Positions 50,229-58,179 of a DNA stretch of 64,000 nt are shown one piece after another (the stretch's first letter is position 1; each line of letters starts with the position of its first letter). Under the pieces are notes generated by a model. The model was not told the origin of the DNA, ran no database searches, and saw only the letters and a list, made by a program, of their open reading frames with translations. The stretch comes from a virus. A program made the position numbers and the translations under genes. The stretch spans positions 1 to 64,000 of IMG/VR virus record IMGVR_UViG_3300036770_001423. The stretch is one strand, 5' to 3'.

Positions 50229-50816
50229 ATGGCTAAAATTATTGTAATGAATTCCTGCCCGAACACAGGGAAGGACACAGCAGCAGACTATATTGCTGAG
50301 AAGTACAATGCTCAACACTTACGATTCAAAGATGGATTATACAAGGTGGCTGCTATGGTGGCGGGGATTACTGAGTTTCAAATGAAGCAATTGGCTACAT
50401 TCCGACCAACTAAAGAAACACCTTCTCATTATTTCTCGGTAGGTGGTGAGCAAGTAAGCCCCCGACAATGGTTAATCCACTGCTCTGAGAATATTGTAAA
50501 ACCATTATTAGGTAAAGACTTCTTCGGTAAGCAATTAGCTCAGTCAATTACATCTGATTTAGTGGTGATCTCAGACAGTGGTTTTGAATCAGAGATTGTT
50601 CCATTACTCCAAGCGGGTCATTATATTTGTGTAATTCGGATTGAGCGAGATGGATATACGTTTGAAGGTGACAGTCGAAACTATTTACCAACATCACCGT
50701 TATATCACACATTCTTGGTGAATAACAACGGAACATTGGACCAGTTCTTGAATAAAGTGGGAAGTATTGTGGATGATATTGTTGGGATTAGTGGAACTTC
50801 AGGGGCTTCAAAATGA
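50229..50816 (+). CDS. Deoxynucleoside monophosphate kinase, 195 aa
   Basis: The P-loop VMNSCPNTGKDTAADYIAEK at residues ~6-25, LRFKDGLYKVAAM, SPRQWLIHCSENIVKPLLGK and VVISDSGFESEI fit the phage dNMP kinase (T4 gp1-type) fold. It feeds dNTP synthesis with NrdAB. GAGGAG precedes the ATG. Normal size. Confidence 0.83.
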   Translation: MAKIIVMNSCPNTGKDTAADYIAEKYNAQHLRFKDGLYKVAAMVAGITEFQMKQLATFRPTKETPSHYFSVGGEQVSPRQWLIHCSENIVKPLLGKDFFGKQLAQSITSDLVVISDSGFESEIVPLLQAGHYICVIRIERDGYTFEGDSRNYLPTSPLYHTFLVNNNGTLDQFLNKVGSIVDDIVGISGTSGASK

Positions 50817-51088
50817 CATTACCTTTATTCATAGCAATCTTTGCAGTTAACTTTGTATATATCATGCTAAAAGCTATGCAGCAAAAGAGTGTGGTAGCTG
50901 ATAAAAAGATGTTCATCGTTCCTACGTCTATGGCGATGAGCGCTTGCGAAACGTTCATGGTGGCAACAATAGCGACTATGGTTATTGCTACACAATCATA
51001 CTGGGCTTTTGTTCCTGCTGGTCTGGGCGGAGGTACAGGGTGCTTACTAGGAATGTCTCTGTTTAATAAACTAAACAAGGAATCATAA
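50813..51088 (+). CDS. Conserved phage membrane protein, 91 aa
   Basis: Three hydrophobic segments (LPLFIAIFAVNFVYIML, ETFMVATIATMVIA, WAFVPAGLGGGTGCLLGMSL). The order resembles a family of small membrane proteins found in many enterobacterial phages. Coupled to the kinase by ATGA. Function unknown. Confidence 0.65.
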   Translation: MTLPLFIAIFAVNFVYIMLKAMQQKSVVADKKMFIVPTSMAMSACETFMVATIATMVIATQSYWAFVPAGLGGGTGCLLGMSLFNKLNKES

Positions 51089-51276
51089 TGAGCTACCATT
51101 ATTCAGACATGGACGACTTACCTCCTATGAGAGTTCCTGATGCTACAGCAGAACGTAATGCACTATATGTCATCCTCTGCGACTTCTTATCTCCTGATGA
51201 AATACAGAAGCGTATAAAAGATGTTTATGCTGGAAAATATAATCAGCGTAATACAAACGAAAAAGCCCGCATTTAG
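51088..51276 (+). CDS. Hypothetical protein, 62 aa
   Basis: Not recognised. Short, with HYSDMDDLPPMRVPDA and a helical C-terminus. Its last codons lie inside the terminator stem at 51263. Confidence 0.55.
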   Translation: MSYHYSDMDDLPPMRVPDATAERNALYVILCDFLSPDEIQKRIKDVYAGKYNQRNTNEKARI

Positions 51277-51290
51277 CGGGCTTTGTTTTA
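51263..51290. terminator. Bidirectional terminator
   Basis: AAGCCCGC / GCGGGCTT stem with a five-base loop, A-rich on the left, T-rich on the right. It serves the plus genes ending at 51276 and the minus gene ending at 51305. Confidence 0.85.
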
Positions 51291-51304
51291 TGTGCAATTT
51301 GTAG

Positions 51305-51853
51305 CTACATCCCAGATGTTAATCTCACCACCATATAACTCATATCATACACTTGGAAGTTACCTGAATCCGCTTTAAAATATACTTCCAATCCATTAGC
51401 AAATATTTCTGGGCCAATAAATACTGGAACAGCAAGAGATATAAACTGTTCCACTCCGGCAGACTTACTAACACTACCAGATTGTGCCTGCACAGGGTTA
51501 TACGGAAACGTAGGAGATTCTAACCGTATCTCATAAGCAGCATTCTGAGCAGAAGCTTTAGCTTTAAATCTGATCTCCACTAAAAATACGTCATTTAGTG
51601 TTTGTGGTTGAAACTTCTGAGAAGTAAAGTTATAATTGAGAGATAAACTTCTTCCTGCCTGAAAGAATATGTCAGCAGGTTGAAATTGTAATTTGGTTGT
51701 GCTACCCTGATTCACCACTAATGGGGAAACGGATGTGTAGTTATTGAGTTGAAGAAATTGCCAATCTCCTTGAGCGAACAGGTTGTCTAGGCTACGCTTT
51801 ATTTTATTTTTTCCAAGAGAGACAAGCTCATGGAAGTATTCTATCACCCGCAT
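51305..51853 (-). CDS. Beta-rich structural-like protein, isolated on the minus strand, 182 aa
   Basis: Probably an all-beta jelly-roll or TNF-like fold: WQFLQLNNYTSVSPLVVNQG, FLVEIRFKAKASAQNAAYEI and LEVYFKADSGNFQVYDMSYM. The start is ATG 51853 with AGGAAACC upstream. It has its own promoter and shares a terminator, so it forms a one-gene unit inverted in the early region. A virion accessory is likely but unproven. Confidence 0.6.
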   Translation of the reverse strand: MRVIEYFHELVSLGKNKIKRSLDNLFAQGDWQFLQLNNYTSVSPLVVNQGSTTKLQFQPADIFFQAGRSLSLNYNFTSQKFQPQTLNDVFLVEIRFKAKASAQNAAYEIRLESPTFPYNPVQAQSGSVSKSAGVEQFISLAVPVFIGPEIFANGLEVYFKADSGNFQVYDMSYMVVRLTSGM

Positions 51854-51892
51854 CGTGGTTTCCTGTGTTGTTGTGAGAATGCTCCTTCCTAA

Positions 51893-51921
51893 AGTATACA
51901 GGAAGATTAATATTTTGTAAA
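51893..51921 (-). promoter_or_regulatory. Sigma-70-type promoter, minus strand
   Basis: Minus strand TTTACA (51921-51916), 17-bp spacer, TATACT (51898-51893), driving the 182-aa gene. Confidence 0.62.
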
Positions 51922-51935
51922 TAGATAAATTTATG

Positions 51936-51964
51936 TTGACAGCAAATAAATGCTCTAGTAGAAT
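51936..51964 (+). promoter_or_regulatory. Sigma-70-type promoter, plus strand
   Basis: TTGACA (51936-51941), 17-bp spacer, TAGAAT (51959-51964). Divergent from the previous promoter. Confidence 0.68.
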
Positions 51965-51993
51965 TACATCATCCAATCAGATAGGAGATAAGA

Positions 51994-52200
51994 ATGACAA
52001 AAGCAAAGAAAGAGAAAGTGATTGAGACTGTTGTGTTAACATATCAGGAATACACATTCCCTGAAGTATCTTTCCCTAGTAAATTCTGTTTCAGGGATGC
52101 TAATGGAGACTTTATCTTCATCAAGACATCGAAACGAAGTATTGCTGAGCAGTATATTAAAGATAATTATGATGGGCGTTATTCGCTGCGTGAAGTATGA
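51994..52200 (+). CDS. Hypothetical protein, 68 aa
   Basis: Not recognised. Basic start (MTKAKKEKVIE), beta centre (SKFCFRDANGDFIFIKTS), helical end. AGGAG precedes the ATG; coupled to the next gene by ATGA. Confidence 0.6.
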   Translation: MTKAKKEKVIETVVLTYQEYTFPEVSFPSKFCFRDANGDFIFIKTSKRSIAEQYIKDNYDGRYSLREV

Positions 52201-52298
52201 ATAAGAAATCTGACACACCTTTAGTATTGACATTAGTATTTATGTTTGTTATATTGCCTTGGATTTTAGGATATTTAGCTATGGGAGGTACAAGATGA
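52197..52298 (+). CDS. Tiny membrane protein, 33 aa
   Basis: A single membrane span (LVLTLVFMFVILPWILGYLA) with a short hydrophilic start MNKKSDT. Overlaps both neighbours by ATGA, which supports translation. It also holds TTGACA-17-TATATT inside, so a promoter could be hidden here. Confidence 0.5.
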   Translation: MNKKSDTPLVLTLVFMFVILPWILGYLAMGGTR

Positions 52299-52513
52299 GT
52301 GGAATTATTTGCAGTCCAGCAGTTTATGAATATAAAGGGATACTATTTGAGTTTCATAGTTACTGCGGCCCTTGGCCTTTAAAAAAGTCTAACCATGACC
52401 CTAAGAAATATGCTGGGCCTAAATTCTGGGATATGTGGGATGAATTTTCAAAGCTATCGAAAGAAGAACAAATGACATACAACATTCACCGAGGAGGGTG
52501 TCAGAGAATATGA
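52295..52513 (+). CDS. Hypothetical protein, 72 aa
   Basis: Not recognised. The start is the ATG of MSGIICSPAVYEYKG at 52295, coupled to the previous gene. Aromatic-rich centre (FEFHSYCGPWPLKK, FWDMWDEFSKL). Confidence 0.6.
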   Translation: MSGIICSPAVYEYKGILFEFHSYCGPWPLKKSNHDPKKYAGPKFWDMWDEFSKLSKEEQMTYNIHRGGCQRI

Positions 52514-53043
52514 GTAAACTGCTGATTAGTTCCGATCACCACCTCGGGCACAAGAATATCACCAAATACCGAACTGATTTTACTTCTGCGGAAGAACATC
52601 ATAATTTTGTATTTGAAAATTTAGCAACAAATGTCGGTAAACGGGACACTCTATACCTGTTAGGTGATGTAGCTTTTGACAAGTATTGGCTTGAGAAAGT
52701 AAAGAGTATTAAGTGTCAGCACAAGAAGTTAATTCTTGGTAATCACGATTCTGAACATCATTCAATTAAAGAATTAGCTGATGCGTTTGATAGTATAGAA
52801 AGCTTACTGAGTAAACGTAATGTGTGGTTTAGTCATTGTCCAATTCACCCCCAAGAAATGCGTGGTAGGTTATTCAATGTGCATGGACACCTTCACGGTA
52901 AGGTTGTAGAGAAAACAGTGTTCGAGTATGGCAATGCCGCAGGAATGATACAAGACGAAAGATATGTAAACGTTTGCGTGGAACATACAAATTATAAACC
53001 AATCAGTTTTGCAGAAATTATGGAGAGAATAAATGAGACTTAA
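52510..53043 (+). CDS. Calcineurin-like metallophosphoesterase, 177 aa
   Basis: Classic metal-binding blocks in order: SSDHHLGH (D9, H11), LGDVAFD, LGNHDSEHH, WFSHCPIHP and VHGHLHG. It would hydrolyse phosphodiesters or phosphomonoesters; the substrate is not evident. ATG 52510 is chosen over a GTG at 52498. The end overlaps the next gene by 11 bases. Confidence 0.85.
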   Translation: MSKLLISSDHHLGHKNITKYRTDFTSAEEHHNFVFENLATNVGKRDTLYLLGDVAFDKYWLEKVKSIKCQHKKLILGNHDSEHHSIKELADAFDSIESLLSKRNVWFSHCPIHPQEMRGRLFNVHGHLHGKVVEKTVFEYGNAAGMIQDERYVNVCVEHTNYKPISFAEIMERINET

Positions 53044-53647
53044 GAGAAGATTGGTTTGGGGTGTTGGAATAAATGACGTTGACTACGCAGTGAACCAGCT
53101 TAAAACGACAGGTTTCGTATGTCCGTATTATCTTGTTTGGCAAAAGATGTTGGAAAGATGTTACAGTGAGAAGTATCTTAAAGTGAAACCGACCTATGTT
53201 GGTTGTAGTATCCATCCAGAATGGCAAAGATTTTCAAATTTTATCAAGTGGGTTGATTCTCAGCCGAATAGAGATTGGCAGAATTGTCAACCAGACAAGG
53301 ATCTTCTTGTAAGAGATAATAAGTTGTATGGACCTGACACTGTGGTATTTGTTTCTAGGCAACTTAACGGTTTCTTAAATACAAACAAAGGACAAAGAGG
53401 CACCTTACTGATAGGAGTATCATATTATCCAAACACTACTTTAAAATTTAGAGCAGCTTGTAACGACCCTTTTCTTAAGAAACAGATTAAGCTTGGTTTT
53501 TACAAAACAGAGTTAGATGCCCATAAAGCTTGGCAAGCCAAGAAACACGAGTATGCTTGTCAGCTTGCAGAGCTACAAGATGACCCTCGCGTAGCAGACG
53601 CTTTGCGTCAACGTTACGCCCCTGATAAAGATTGGACAAAGGAGTAA
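53033..53647 (+). CDS. HNH-like/AP2-domain DNA-binding protein, 204 aa
   Basis: The arrangement YLVWQKMLERCYSEKY, then PTYVGCSIHPEWQRFSNFIK, then DKDLLVRDNKLYGPDTVVFV is that of degenerate HNH-type homing endonucleases common in phages. GVSYYPNTTLKFRAAC plus LGFYKTELDAHKAWQAKKHE is the AP2-like DNA-binding part. It may be a free-standing homing enzyme or a relic. Embedded between phosphoesterase and ligase. Confidence 0.68.
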   Translation: MRLKRRLVWGVGINDVDYAVNQLKTTGFVCPYYLVWQKMLERCYSEKYLKVKPTYVGCSIHPEWQRFSNFIKWVDSQPNRDWQNCQPDKDLLVRDNKLYGPDTVVFVSRQLNGFLNTNKGQRGTLLIGVSYYPNTTLKFRAACNDPFLKKQIKLGFYKTELDAHKAWQAKKHEYACQLAELQDDPRVADALRQRYAPDKDWTKE

Positions 53648-53659
53648 AGGAGAAAATTT

Positions 53660-54538
53660 ATGATTAAACAACCGATGTTGGCGAACAGCGAAATTCCGAA
53701 CTTATACGAAGATGTAAAATACCCTTGCTACATTCAACCAAAATTGGATGGAATCCGTTGTCTTGCTATTAATGGTGTAGCTTATAGTCGTAAGATGAAA
53801 CCAATCCCAAATCAATACGTGCAGAAAGTGTTTAAGGAACTAAACCTACACGGATTAGACGGTGAGTTGATGGTTTATGGAGATTTTAATTCTGTGCAAT
53901 CTGCAATCATGTCAGAAGATGGTGAACCTGAGTTCTACCTAGCAGTGTATGATTACTGGGACAGCGATCTTTCATGTAAAGACAGAATGAATATTTATAT
54001 AACTAAAGTGCTTGAGATTAATAGACCATTGTTTGTGAAACGTGTTATTACTGACGTCGCACATACACCAGAGGAAGCGGAACGTGCTGTAGCTAAATAT
54101 GTGTCGCAAGGTTACGAAGGTGGTATCTTACGTTCACTGAGTGGTCGATATAAACAAGGACGATCTACGTTCAAGGAAGGCTTCTTGTTAAAGCTGAAAA
54201 GCTTTCACGATTCCGAAGCTGTAGTAATTGGTTTTGAAGAAAAGATGTCCAATGAAAATGCTCTTGAAACAGATGAACGAGGCTACGCCAAACGTTCAAG
54301 TAAGAAAGAAGGTATGGTTCCAGCAAACACACTAGGTTCTTTACAAGTAGATTGGAACGGTGTAGTATTCAACATCGGTAGCGGATTCACTGATATTCAA
54401 CGTAAAGAGATTTGGGACAACAAAGAAAGTTATCTTGGTAAGTTGGCTAACTTCAGTTATCAAGAGCTTACTAAATATGGTGTTCCCCGTTTCCCTGTAT
54501 GGCGCGGATTTCGCAGTGAATTAGATATGAGCAATTAA
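53660..54538 (+). CDS. ATP-dependent DNA ligase, 292 aa
   Basis: Nucleotidyltransferase motif I is YIQPKLDGIRC with adenylated lysine K28. Then YSRKMKPIPNQYV, LDGELMVYG (motif III), YEGGILRSLSGRYKQG (motif IV) and FLLKLKSFHDSEAVV (motif V). An OB domain follows. Short, like T7-type ligases. It seals nicks in replication. AAAGGAG precedes the ATG. Confidence 0.9.
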   Translation: MIKQPMLANSEIPNLYEDVKYPCYIQPKLDGIRCLAINGVAYSRKMKPIPNQYVQKVFKELNLHGLDGELMVYGDFNSVQSAIMSEDGEPEFYLAVYDYWDSDLSCKDRMNIYITKVLEINRPLFVKRVITDVAHTPEEAERAVAKYVSQGYEGGILRSLSGRYKQGRSTFKEGFLLKLKSFHDSEAVVIGFEEKMSNENALETDERGYAKRSSKKEGMVPANTLGSLQVDWNGVVFNIGSGFTDIQRKEIWDNKESYLGKLANFSYQELTKYGVPRFPVWRGFRSELDMSN

Positions 54539-54559
54539 TAAATTATTGAGGAGTAGTAG

Positions 54560-54760
54560 ATGGGTTATTATGATATTGCAGGGTATGACAATTGGAAGTG
54601 TGACGATGTAGTTGGGCAATTAGCTTGGGATGAAATCTATTTGCAAGAATGGGCTGAGAGTTTAATTCGACAGGATAACCCTTGGATGGATGAAGAATCT
54701 ATCACAGCGTTGGCTCAACACAGGTTAGAAACAGGTTACTATGATGACATTGATTTCTAA
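54560..54760 (+). CDS. Hypothetical protein, 66 aa
   Basis: Not recognised. Acidic, tyrosine- and tryptophan-rich (DIAGYDNWKCDD, IYLQEWAESLIRQ). GAGGAG precedes the ATG. Overlaps the next gene by 20 bases. Confidence 0.58.
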   Translation: MGYYDIAGYDNWKCDDVVGQLAWDEIYLQEWAESLIRQDNPWMDEESITALAQHRLETGYYDDIDF

Positions 54761-54959
54761 TATTACAATCATCGTATTTTATTTCAGTTGCGCTGTATTT
54801 GTCAGCGTACTAGACTTTGAATGGAGTGAAGACGCTGATAACCCAAAAGCATACTGGAAGTATTTGTTAGTTAATTTAGTGACATGGTGGATTACTATCT
54901 TGATATTGACAGGAAGATTTGTAAGATTTATTAAACGACAACATAGGAGAAAGAAATGA
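54741..54959 (+). CDS. Two-span membrane protein, 72 aa
   Basis: Spans ITIIVFYFSCAVFVSVL and YLLVNLVTWWITILILTG with an acidic loop and a very basic end FIKRQHRRKK. It starts ATGATG. Unknown inner-membrane role. Confidence 0.58.
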   Translation: MMTLISNITIIVFYFSCAVFVSVLDFEWSEDADNPKAYWKYLLVNLVTWWITILILTGRFVRFIKRQHRRKK

Positions 54960-55156
54960 GTGAAGAATTAAAAATGCCAGTCAATACTCCTGAGTTTACG
55001 GTAGGTATAATTGGTAATTGCTACGGCGATCTTAGAGTGAAAGTTGTTGATGGACAAGCTTACTGGGATATTGACGGTTTTGGTAGTATTAACTGGGAGA
55101 AAATCCCTGACTATTTATACTTCGCATTAGTTAAATTTGAAGGAGAGAACAAATGA
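54956..55156 (+). CDS. Hypothetical protein, 66 aa
   Basis: Not recognised. Small beta protein (GIIGNCYGDLRVKVVDGQAY). Coupled at both ends by ATGA overlaps. Confidence 0.58.
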   Translation: MSEELKMPVNTPEFTVGIIGNCYGDLRVKVVDGQAYWDIDGFGSINWEKIPDYLYFALVKFEGENK

Positions 55157-55299
55157 ACGTATTTTTAAAGTTAGACCCAGACCAAGTGGAATCAATTGTC
55201 CGTAATGATTTGATTGAGATGTACAAACTGACTGACGACCTTGAAGTGAAGCAAGCTTTATACAAAGTGATTGATTACTACAGTACTCGTGATCAATAG
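55153..55299 (+). CDS. Small helical protein, 48 aa
   Basis: MNVFLKLDPDQVESIVRNDL followed by a second helix. This kind of protein is common in tailed phages as a conserved hypothetical. AGGAGAG precedes the ATG; overlaps the previous stop. Confidence 0.58.
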   Translation: MNVFLKLDPDQVESIVRNDLIEMYKLTDDLEVKQALYKVIDYYSTRDQ

Positions 55300-55313
55300 G
55301 ACGAATTTAACGC

Positions 55314-55355
55314 TTGACAACAATAGCCACGAGGATTAGAATATCTCTCGTGGCT
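55314..55355 (+). promoter_or_regulatory. Promoter with overlapping 9-bp inverted repeat, upstream of spanins
   Basis: TTGACA (55314-55319), 17-bp spacer, TAGAAT (55337-55342). AGCCACGAG (55325-55333) and CTCGTGGCT (55347-55355) flank the -10 box. This is the same AGCCAC/GTGGCT core seen at 49904-49929. It may be an operator. Confidence 0.6.
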
Positions 55356-55375
55356 TAATTATTTGGGAGAAACTA

Positions 55376-55900
55376 ATGTTATTATTTTTGAAAACTTACT
55401 GGAAGACTATCGCTATTGTGCTATTACTCGTTCTAACGAACGTAGCGACATATCAGCGAACATCCTTGCATGTGAATACACAATGGGAATTGAAGTGGAG
55501 TGAGGCGAATACTGAGGCTTTACATGCTACAATTGACCAGCAGAAGTCGGAATTACTTAAACAACAACAACTGATTAAGGAGAAAACAAAGAATGAACAA
55601 TATTACAAACAAGAGCAAGCTAAGCTTGACATTGCTTTTACTGAGCTGTCTACTGAACATGAGTTGCTCCTCAAAACCCTTGATTCAATGTCCGAAGGTG
55701 GAGAAGATGCTAGTGCCGGAGTTAACCGTGAACGGGCATCCGAAGCTACCACATCCATTGTGCGAGCCGAGTTGCTCCGATGGAGTGTCCAAGCAAATGA
55801 AATTCTATCGAAAGAAGCTGACTCACTCAGATTGAGCAATACAACTTGTGTTAATGAGTATAATTCAGTAAAGAGTGTAATTAATGGAGAGAAACAATGA
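55376..55900 (+). CDS. Rz: Inner-membrane spanin (Rz-like), 174 aa
   Basis: N-terminal anchor TIAIVLLLVLTNVATYQ followed by a long periplasmic coiled coil (HATIDQQKSELLKQQQLIKE, and more). It would fuse inner and outer membranes with the o-spanin coded inside it. GGGAG precedes the ATG. It sits ~46 kb from the lysozyme on the opposite strand. Confidence 0.82.
   Translation: MLLFLKTYWKTIAIVLLLVLTNVATYQRTSLHVNTQWELKWSEANTEALHATIDQQKSELLKQQQLIKEKTKNEQYYKQEQAKLDIAFTELSTEHELLLKTLDSMSEGGEDASAGVNRERASEATTSIVRAELLRWSVQANEILSKEADSLRLSNTTCVNEYNSVKSVINGEKQ
55593..55835 (+). CDS. Rz1: Outer-membrane spanin lipoprotein (Rz1-like), embedded in Rz, 80 aa
   Basis: Lies fully inside the Rz gene in another frame. 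N-terminal signal LSLTLLLLSC contains lipobox LLSC (C19), with a further NMSC. The mature part is proline- and lysine-containing (PKLPHPLCEPS), as in o-spanins. AAGGAG lies nearby upstream (~55578). The nested layout is the classic lambda-type Rz/Rz1. Confidence 0.8.
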   Translation: MNNITNKSKLSLTLLLLSCLLNMSCSSKPLIQCPKVEKMLVPELTVNGHPKLPHPLCEPSCSDGVSKQMKFYRKKLTHSD

Positions 55901-56448
55901 AGATTTACACAGGGATTGGTAGTAGGGAAGTTCCTGAAAATGTACAGAACGCAATGTCGCAGGAAGCTTATTTCTTAGCTAGTCAAGGCTATACGCTGCG
56001 CTCTGGTGGTGCTAAAGGTAGCGATGCAATGTTTCAATGGGGACATGAATCTTATTATCGAGATGAAGATTTATCTATTACTAACGAGGAAATCTATATT
56101 CCTTGGGTGAATTTCAAGATGGATCATTTTCTGGATACACACAATAATATTATCCCTAAGCATCTACTTGGTAAGTGTATGGAGATTGCTTCAGAAGTAC
56201 ATCCTTACTGGGAGCGCTGCTCTGTTGGAGCTAAGAAACTACATGCCCGTAATGTCTGTCAGGTGTTGGGGAATAATCTTGACACTCCTTCGGATTTTGT
56301 GTTATTTTATGCTAAAGAATTGAATGGTGTTGTGCAAGGAGGGACGGCTACTGCTGTGCATTTAGCAAGGTTACACGGTATCCCAACAATCAATATGTTC
56401 TTCGATGATTGGGAAGATAAATTAGAATTTGAAGTGAGGAGAAAATAA
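55897..56448 (+). CDS. SLOG-family (DprA/LOG-like) protein, 183 aa
   Basis: YTGIGSREVP at the start and LRSGGAKGSDAMFQWG (residues ~34-49) form the SLOG nucleotide- or ligand-binding fold. The end VVQGGTATAVHLARLHGIPT is the second phosphate-binding loop. It may sense nucleotides or bind DNA ends. The ATG overlaps the Rz stop (ATGA). Confidence 0.75.
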   Translation: MKIYTGIGSREVPENVQNAMSQEAYFLASQGYTLRSGGAKGSDAMFQWGHESYYRDEDLSITNEEIYIPWVNFKMDHFLDTHNNIIPKHLLGKCMEIASEVHPYWERCSVGAKKLHARNVCQVLGNNLDTPSDFVLFYAKELNGVVQGGTATAVHLARLHGIPTINMFFDDWEDKLEFEVRRK

Positions 56449-57351
56449 ATGACATTTAAAATTGAAAACTTAAAAGATTTTGAAGCTGTACAAGCGGGTG
56501 ATACACTGATTATTCAAGTACCTCATCGCTGGGGTGGTTACATGGTGGGTAATCGTCAATTGAATGGTACACAAATCACAATCAATAAAGATGAAACCTT
56601 GTACACATACACAGCACCACAACGCACATGGGTTAAAACAATCCTGAAAGATGGTACTGAGCTTTCTGCACAAGAAGTGAATAAGATCCACAATCAGTAT
56701 TACGATGACGATGAAGAAAAGATGGTGTATCCTTCTTTGAAAGAAGAATTCGCACATCGGGAACGTCTGCTAGAGATTAGCGAAGGCGAGAAAGTATATC
56801 TGGAAGAAGAAGCCATTCTCACTCCAGTAGAATACACAATTGTCGGTGAACTGAAAGACACAGGTAATCCTTTTGTAGAAACTGCTGTGTCATACGGCAA
56901 AGGTCGTTTCTCTACAAGTGACAACAGCTTCTTTAAGCTAAATGTATCGAAAGTGATTGGTGATACACTGAAGAAATTTGCCGCTGAAGCTGACTTACCG
57001 TTTACAGCCAGCTCTCACAGCGGTTATAAGTATGCTAAAATTAAAGGTGATTACGTAATCACAAGTGGTAAATGGTACCACATGGCAGAGAAGTGCTTTA
57101 AGTATTTCCCATCATTGCAAGATGCACAGAAATATGAGAATGATATTCGTAGTGAGCTGCATAGTTACCTTGCCGCTAAGTTTAATATGACAGTTATTGG
57201 TAAGTTTGTTGCTGCTGAAATCTTTGCTGATTTACAAGCTATCCTGAAGAAAGTGGAAGGGTTGGATGTTATGCGTAAAGCACAAGACAATAAGCAATAC
57301 ACGAAGAATGCTATTAATGCTTTGATGAAGAAACTAGGAGAAGTGAAATGA
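56449..57351 (+). CDS. Hypothetical protein, 300 aa
   Basis: Not recognised. The N-terminal ~70 residues look beta-rich (AGDTLIIQVPHRWGGYMVG), the middle is acidic (DDDEEKMVYPSLKEEF), and the C-terminus has paired helices (AEIFADLQAILKKVEGLDVM). GGAG precedes the ATG. The largest unassigned gene of the early region. Confidence 0.68.
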   Translation: MTFKIENLKDFEAVQAGDTLIIQVPHRWGGYMVGNRQLNGTQITINKDETLYTYTAPQRTWVKTILKDGTELSAQEVNKIHNQYYDDDEEKMVYPSLKEEFAHRERLLEISEGEKVYLEEEAILTPVEYTIVGELKDTGNPFVETAVSYGKGRFSTSDNSFFKLNVSKVIGDTLKKFAAEADLPFTASSHSGYKYAKIKGDYVITSGKWYHMAEKCFKYFPSLQDAQKYENDIRSELHSYLAAKFNMTVIGKFVAAEIFADLQAILKKVEGLDVMRKAQDNKQYTKNAINALMKKLGEVK

Positions 57352-57575
57352 CCAAGAAAATAGTTATCAAATATACAACAGCCGAACATGACTGTGAAAC
57401 TTGTGGTGGCACTTGGGAAGAATCTTATCAGTTATTATGCAAGGACGTTGTGATTGGTAATGAAGCACATGCTTACTGTTTTGGTTGCGAAAATACATCA
57501 CTAAAAGATGCGTTAATGCAATTCCTTGAGCATGAAGGTTATAAGATAGAATTCGACGGAGACTACTATGACTAA
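57348..57575 (+). CDS. Small zinc-binding protein, 75 aa
   Basis: CETCGGTWEESYQLLC with CFGC behind makes a CxxC...CxxC zinc ribbon. Coupled to the previous gene by ATGA. Unknown function. Confidence 0.62.
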   Translation: MTKKIVIKYTTAEHDCETCGGTWEESYQLLCKDVVIGNEAHAYCFGCENTSLKDALMQFLEHEGYKIEFDGDYYD

Positions 57576-57765
57576 ATTCAAAGTAGGTGATAGAGTGAAA
57601 TGGAAAGATAAGCCTTTCCTTTCTAATGGGTGTGTTCTGAAAGTGGTGACATCACCTTTCGGTGGTCACTATTACATCATCAGAACAGATGAATATGCGC
57701 CAAACGAATATGCCTATAACACAGATGAATTATTGGCTTGGTCTAATGATATTGAGAAGGAGTAG
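57568..57765 (+). CDS. SH3-like/KOW-type small protein, 65 aa
   Basis: Starts FKVGDRVKWKDKPF with GCVLKVVTSPFGGHYYII: a small SH3-like barrel pattern. GGAG precedes the ATG; overlaps the previous gene. Function unknown. Confidence 0.58.
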   Translation: MTKFKVGDRVKWKDKPFLSNGCVLKVVTSPFGGHYYIIRTDEYAPNEYAYNTDELLAWSNDIEKE

Positions 57766-57767
57766 AT

Positions 57768-57974
57768 ATGTGGTACGTAAAACATAAACATAGTCCAGAT
57801 GACTATTACGACATCTTTCTTGATGAGGAAGCTGATGAATGGGTGTGCTATGCTTCTCCTGACAAGTATTATGCACCCTACTACGAAACACAAGAAGCTG
57901 CACAGAAAGACATTGACAGATTATGCGAAGTTGGTGTATTCTTAGTGCCAGTATTTGAACAAGAGGGGAATTGA
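57768..57974 (+). CDS. Hypothetical protein, 68 aa
   Basis: Not recognised. Tyrosine- and aspartate-rich (DDYYDIFLDEEADEW) with a helical end. AAGGAG precedes the ATG. Confidence 0.58.
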   Translation: MWYVKHKHSPDDYYDIFLDEEADEWVCYASPDKYYAPYYETQEAAQKDIDRLCEVGVFLVPVFEQEGN

Positions 57975-57976
57975 TT

Positions 57977-58177
57977 ATGTTTGTAAAAGTTAAAAATATG
58001 GAACACATGAATGATATAGACGCACCTTATGGTTTAGTTCAAGTTAAGAATATTTGCTACATTGGTCAACATTTATCAGATAACACTTATGCTTTATCAT
58101 TAGTCAATGGACGCACATTCTTAACTGACCAAGAAGGTTATGATAAAATCTTAAAGATTATTGATGTGGAGGAATAA
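57977..58177 (+). CDS. Hypothetical protein, 66 aa
   Basis: Not recognised. The start is the ATG of MFVKVKNMEH at 57977 with GAGGGG upstream; a TTG two codons earlier is weaker. Beta-rich small protein (GLVQVKNICYIGQ). Confidence 0.58.
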   Translation: MFVKVKNMEHMNDIDAPYGLVQVKNICYIGQHLSDNTYALSLVNGRTFLTDQEGYDKILKIIDVEE

Positions 58178-58179
58178 TT

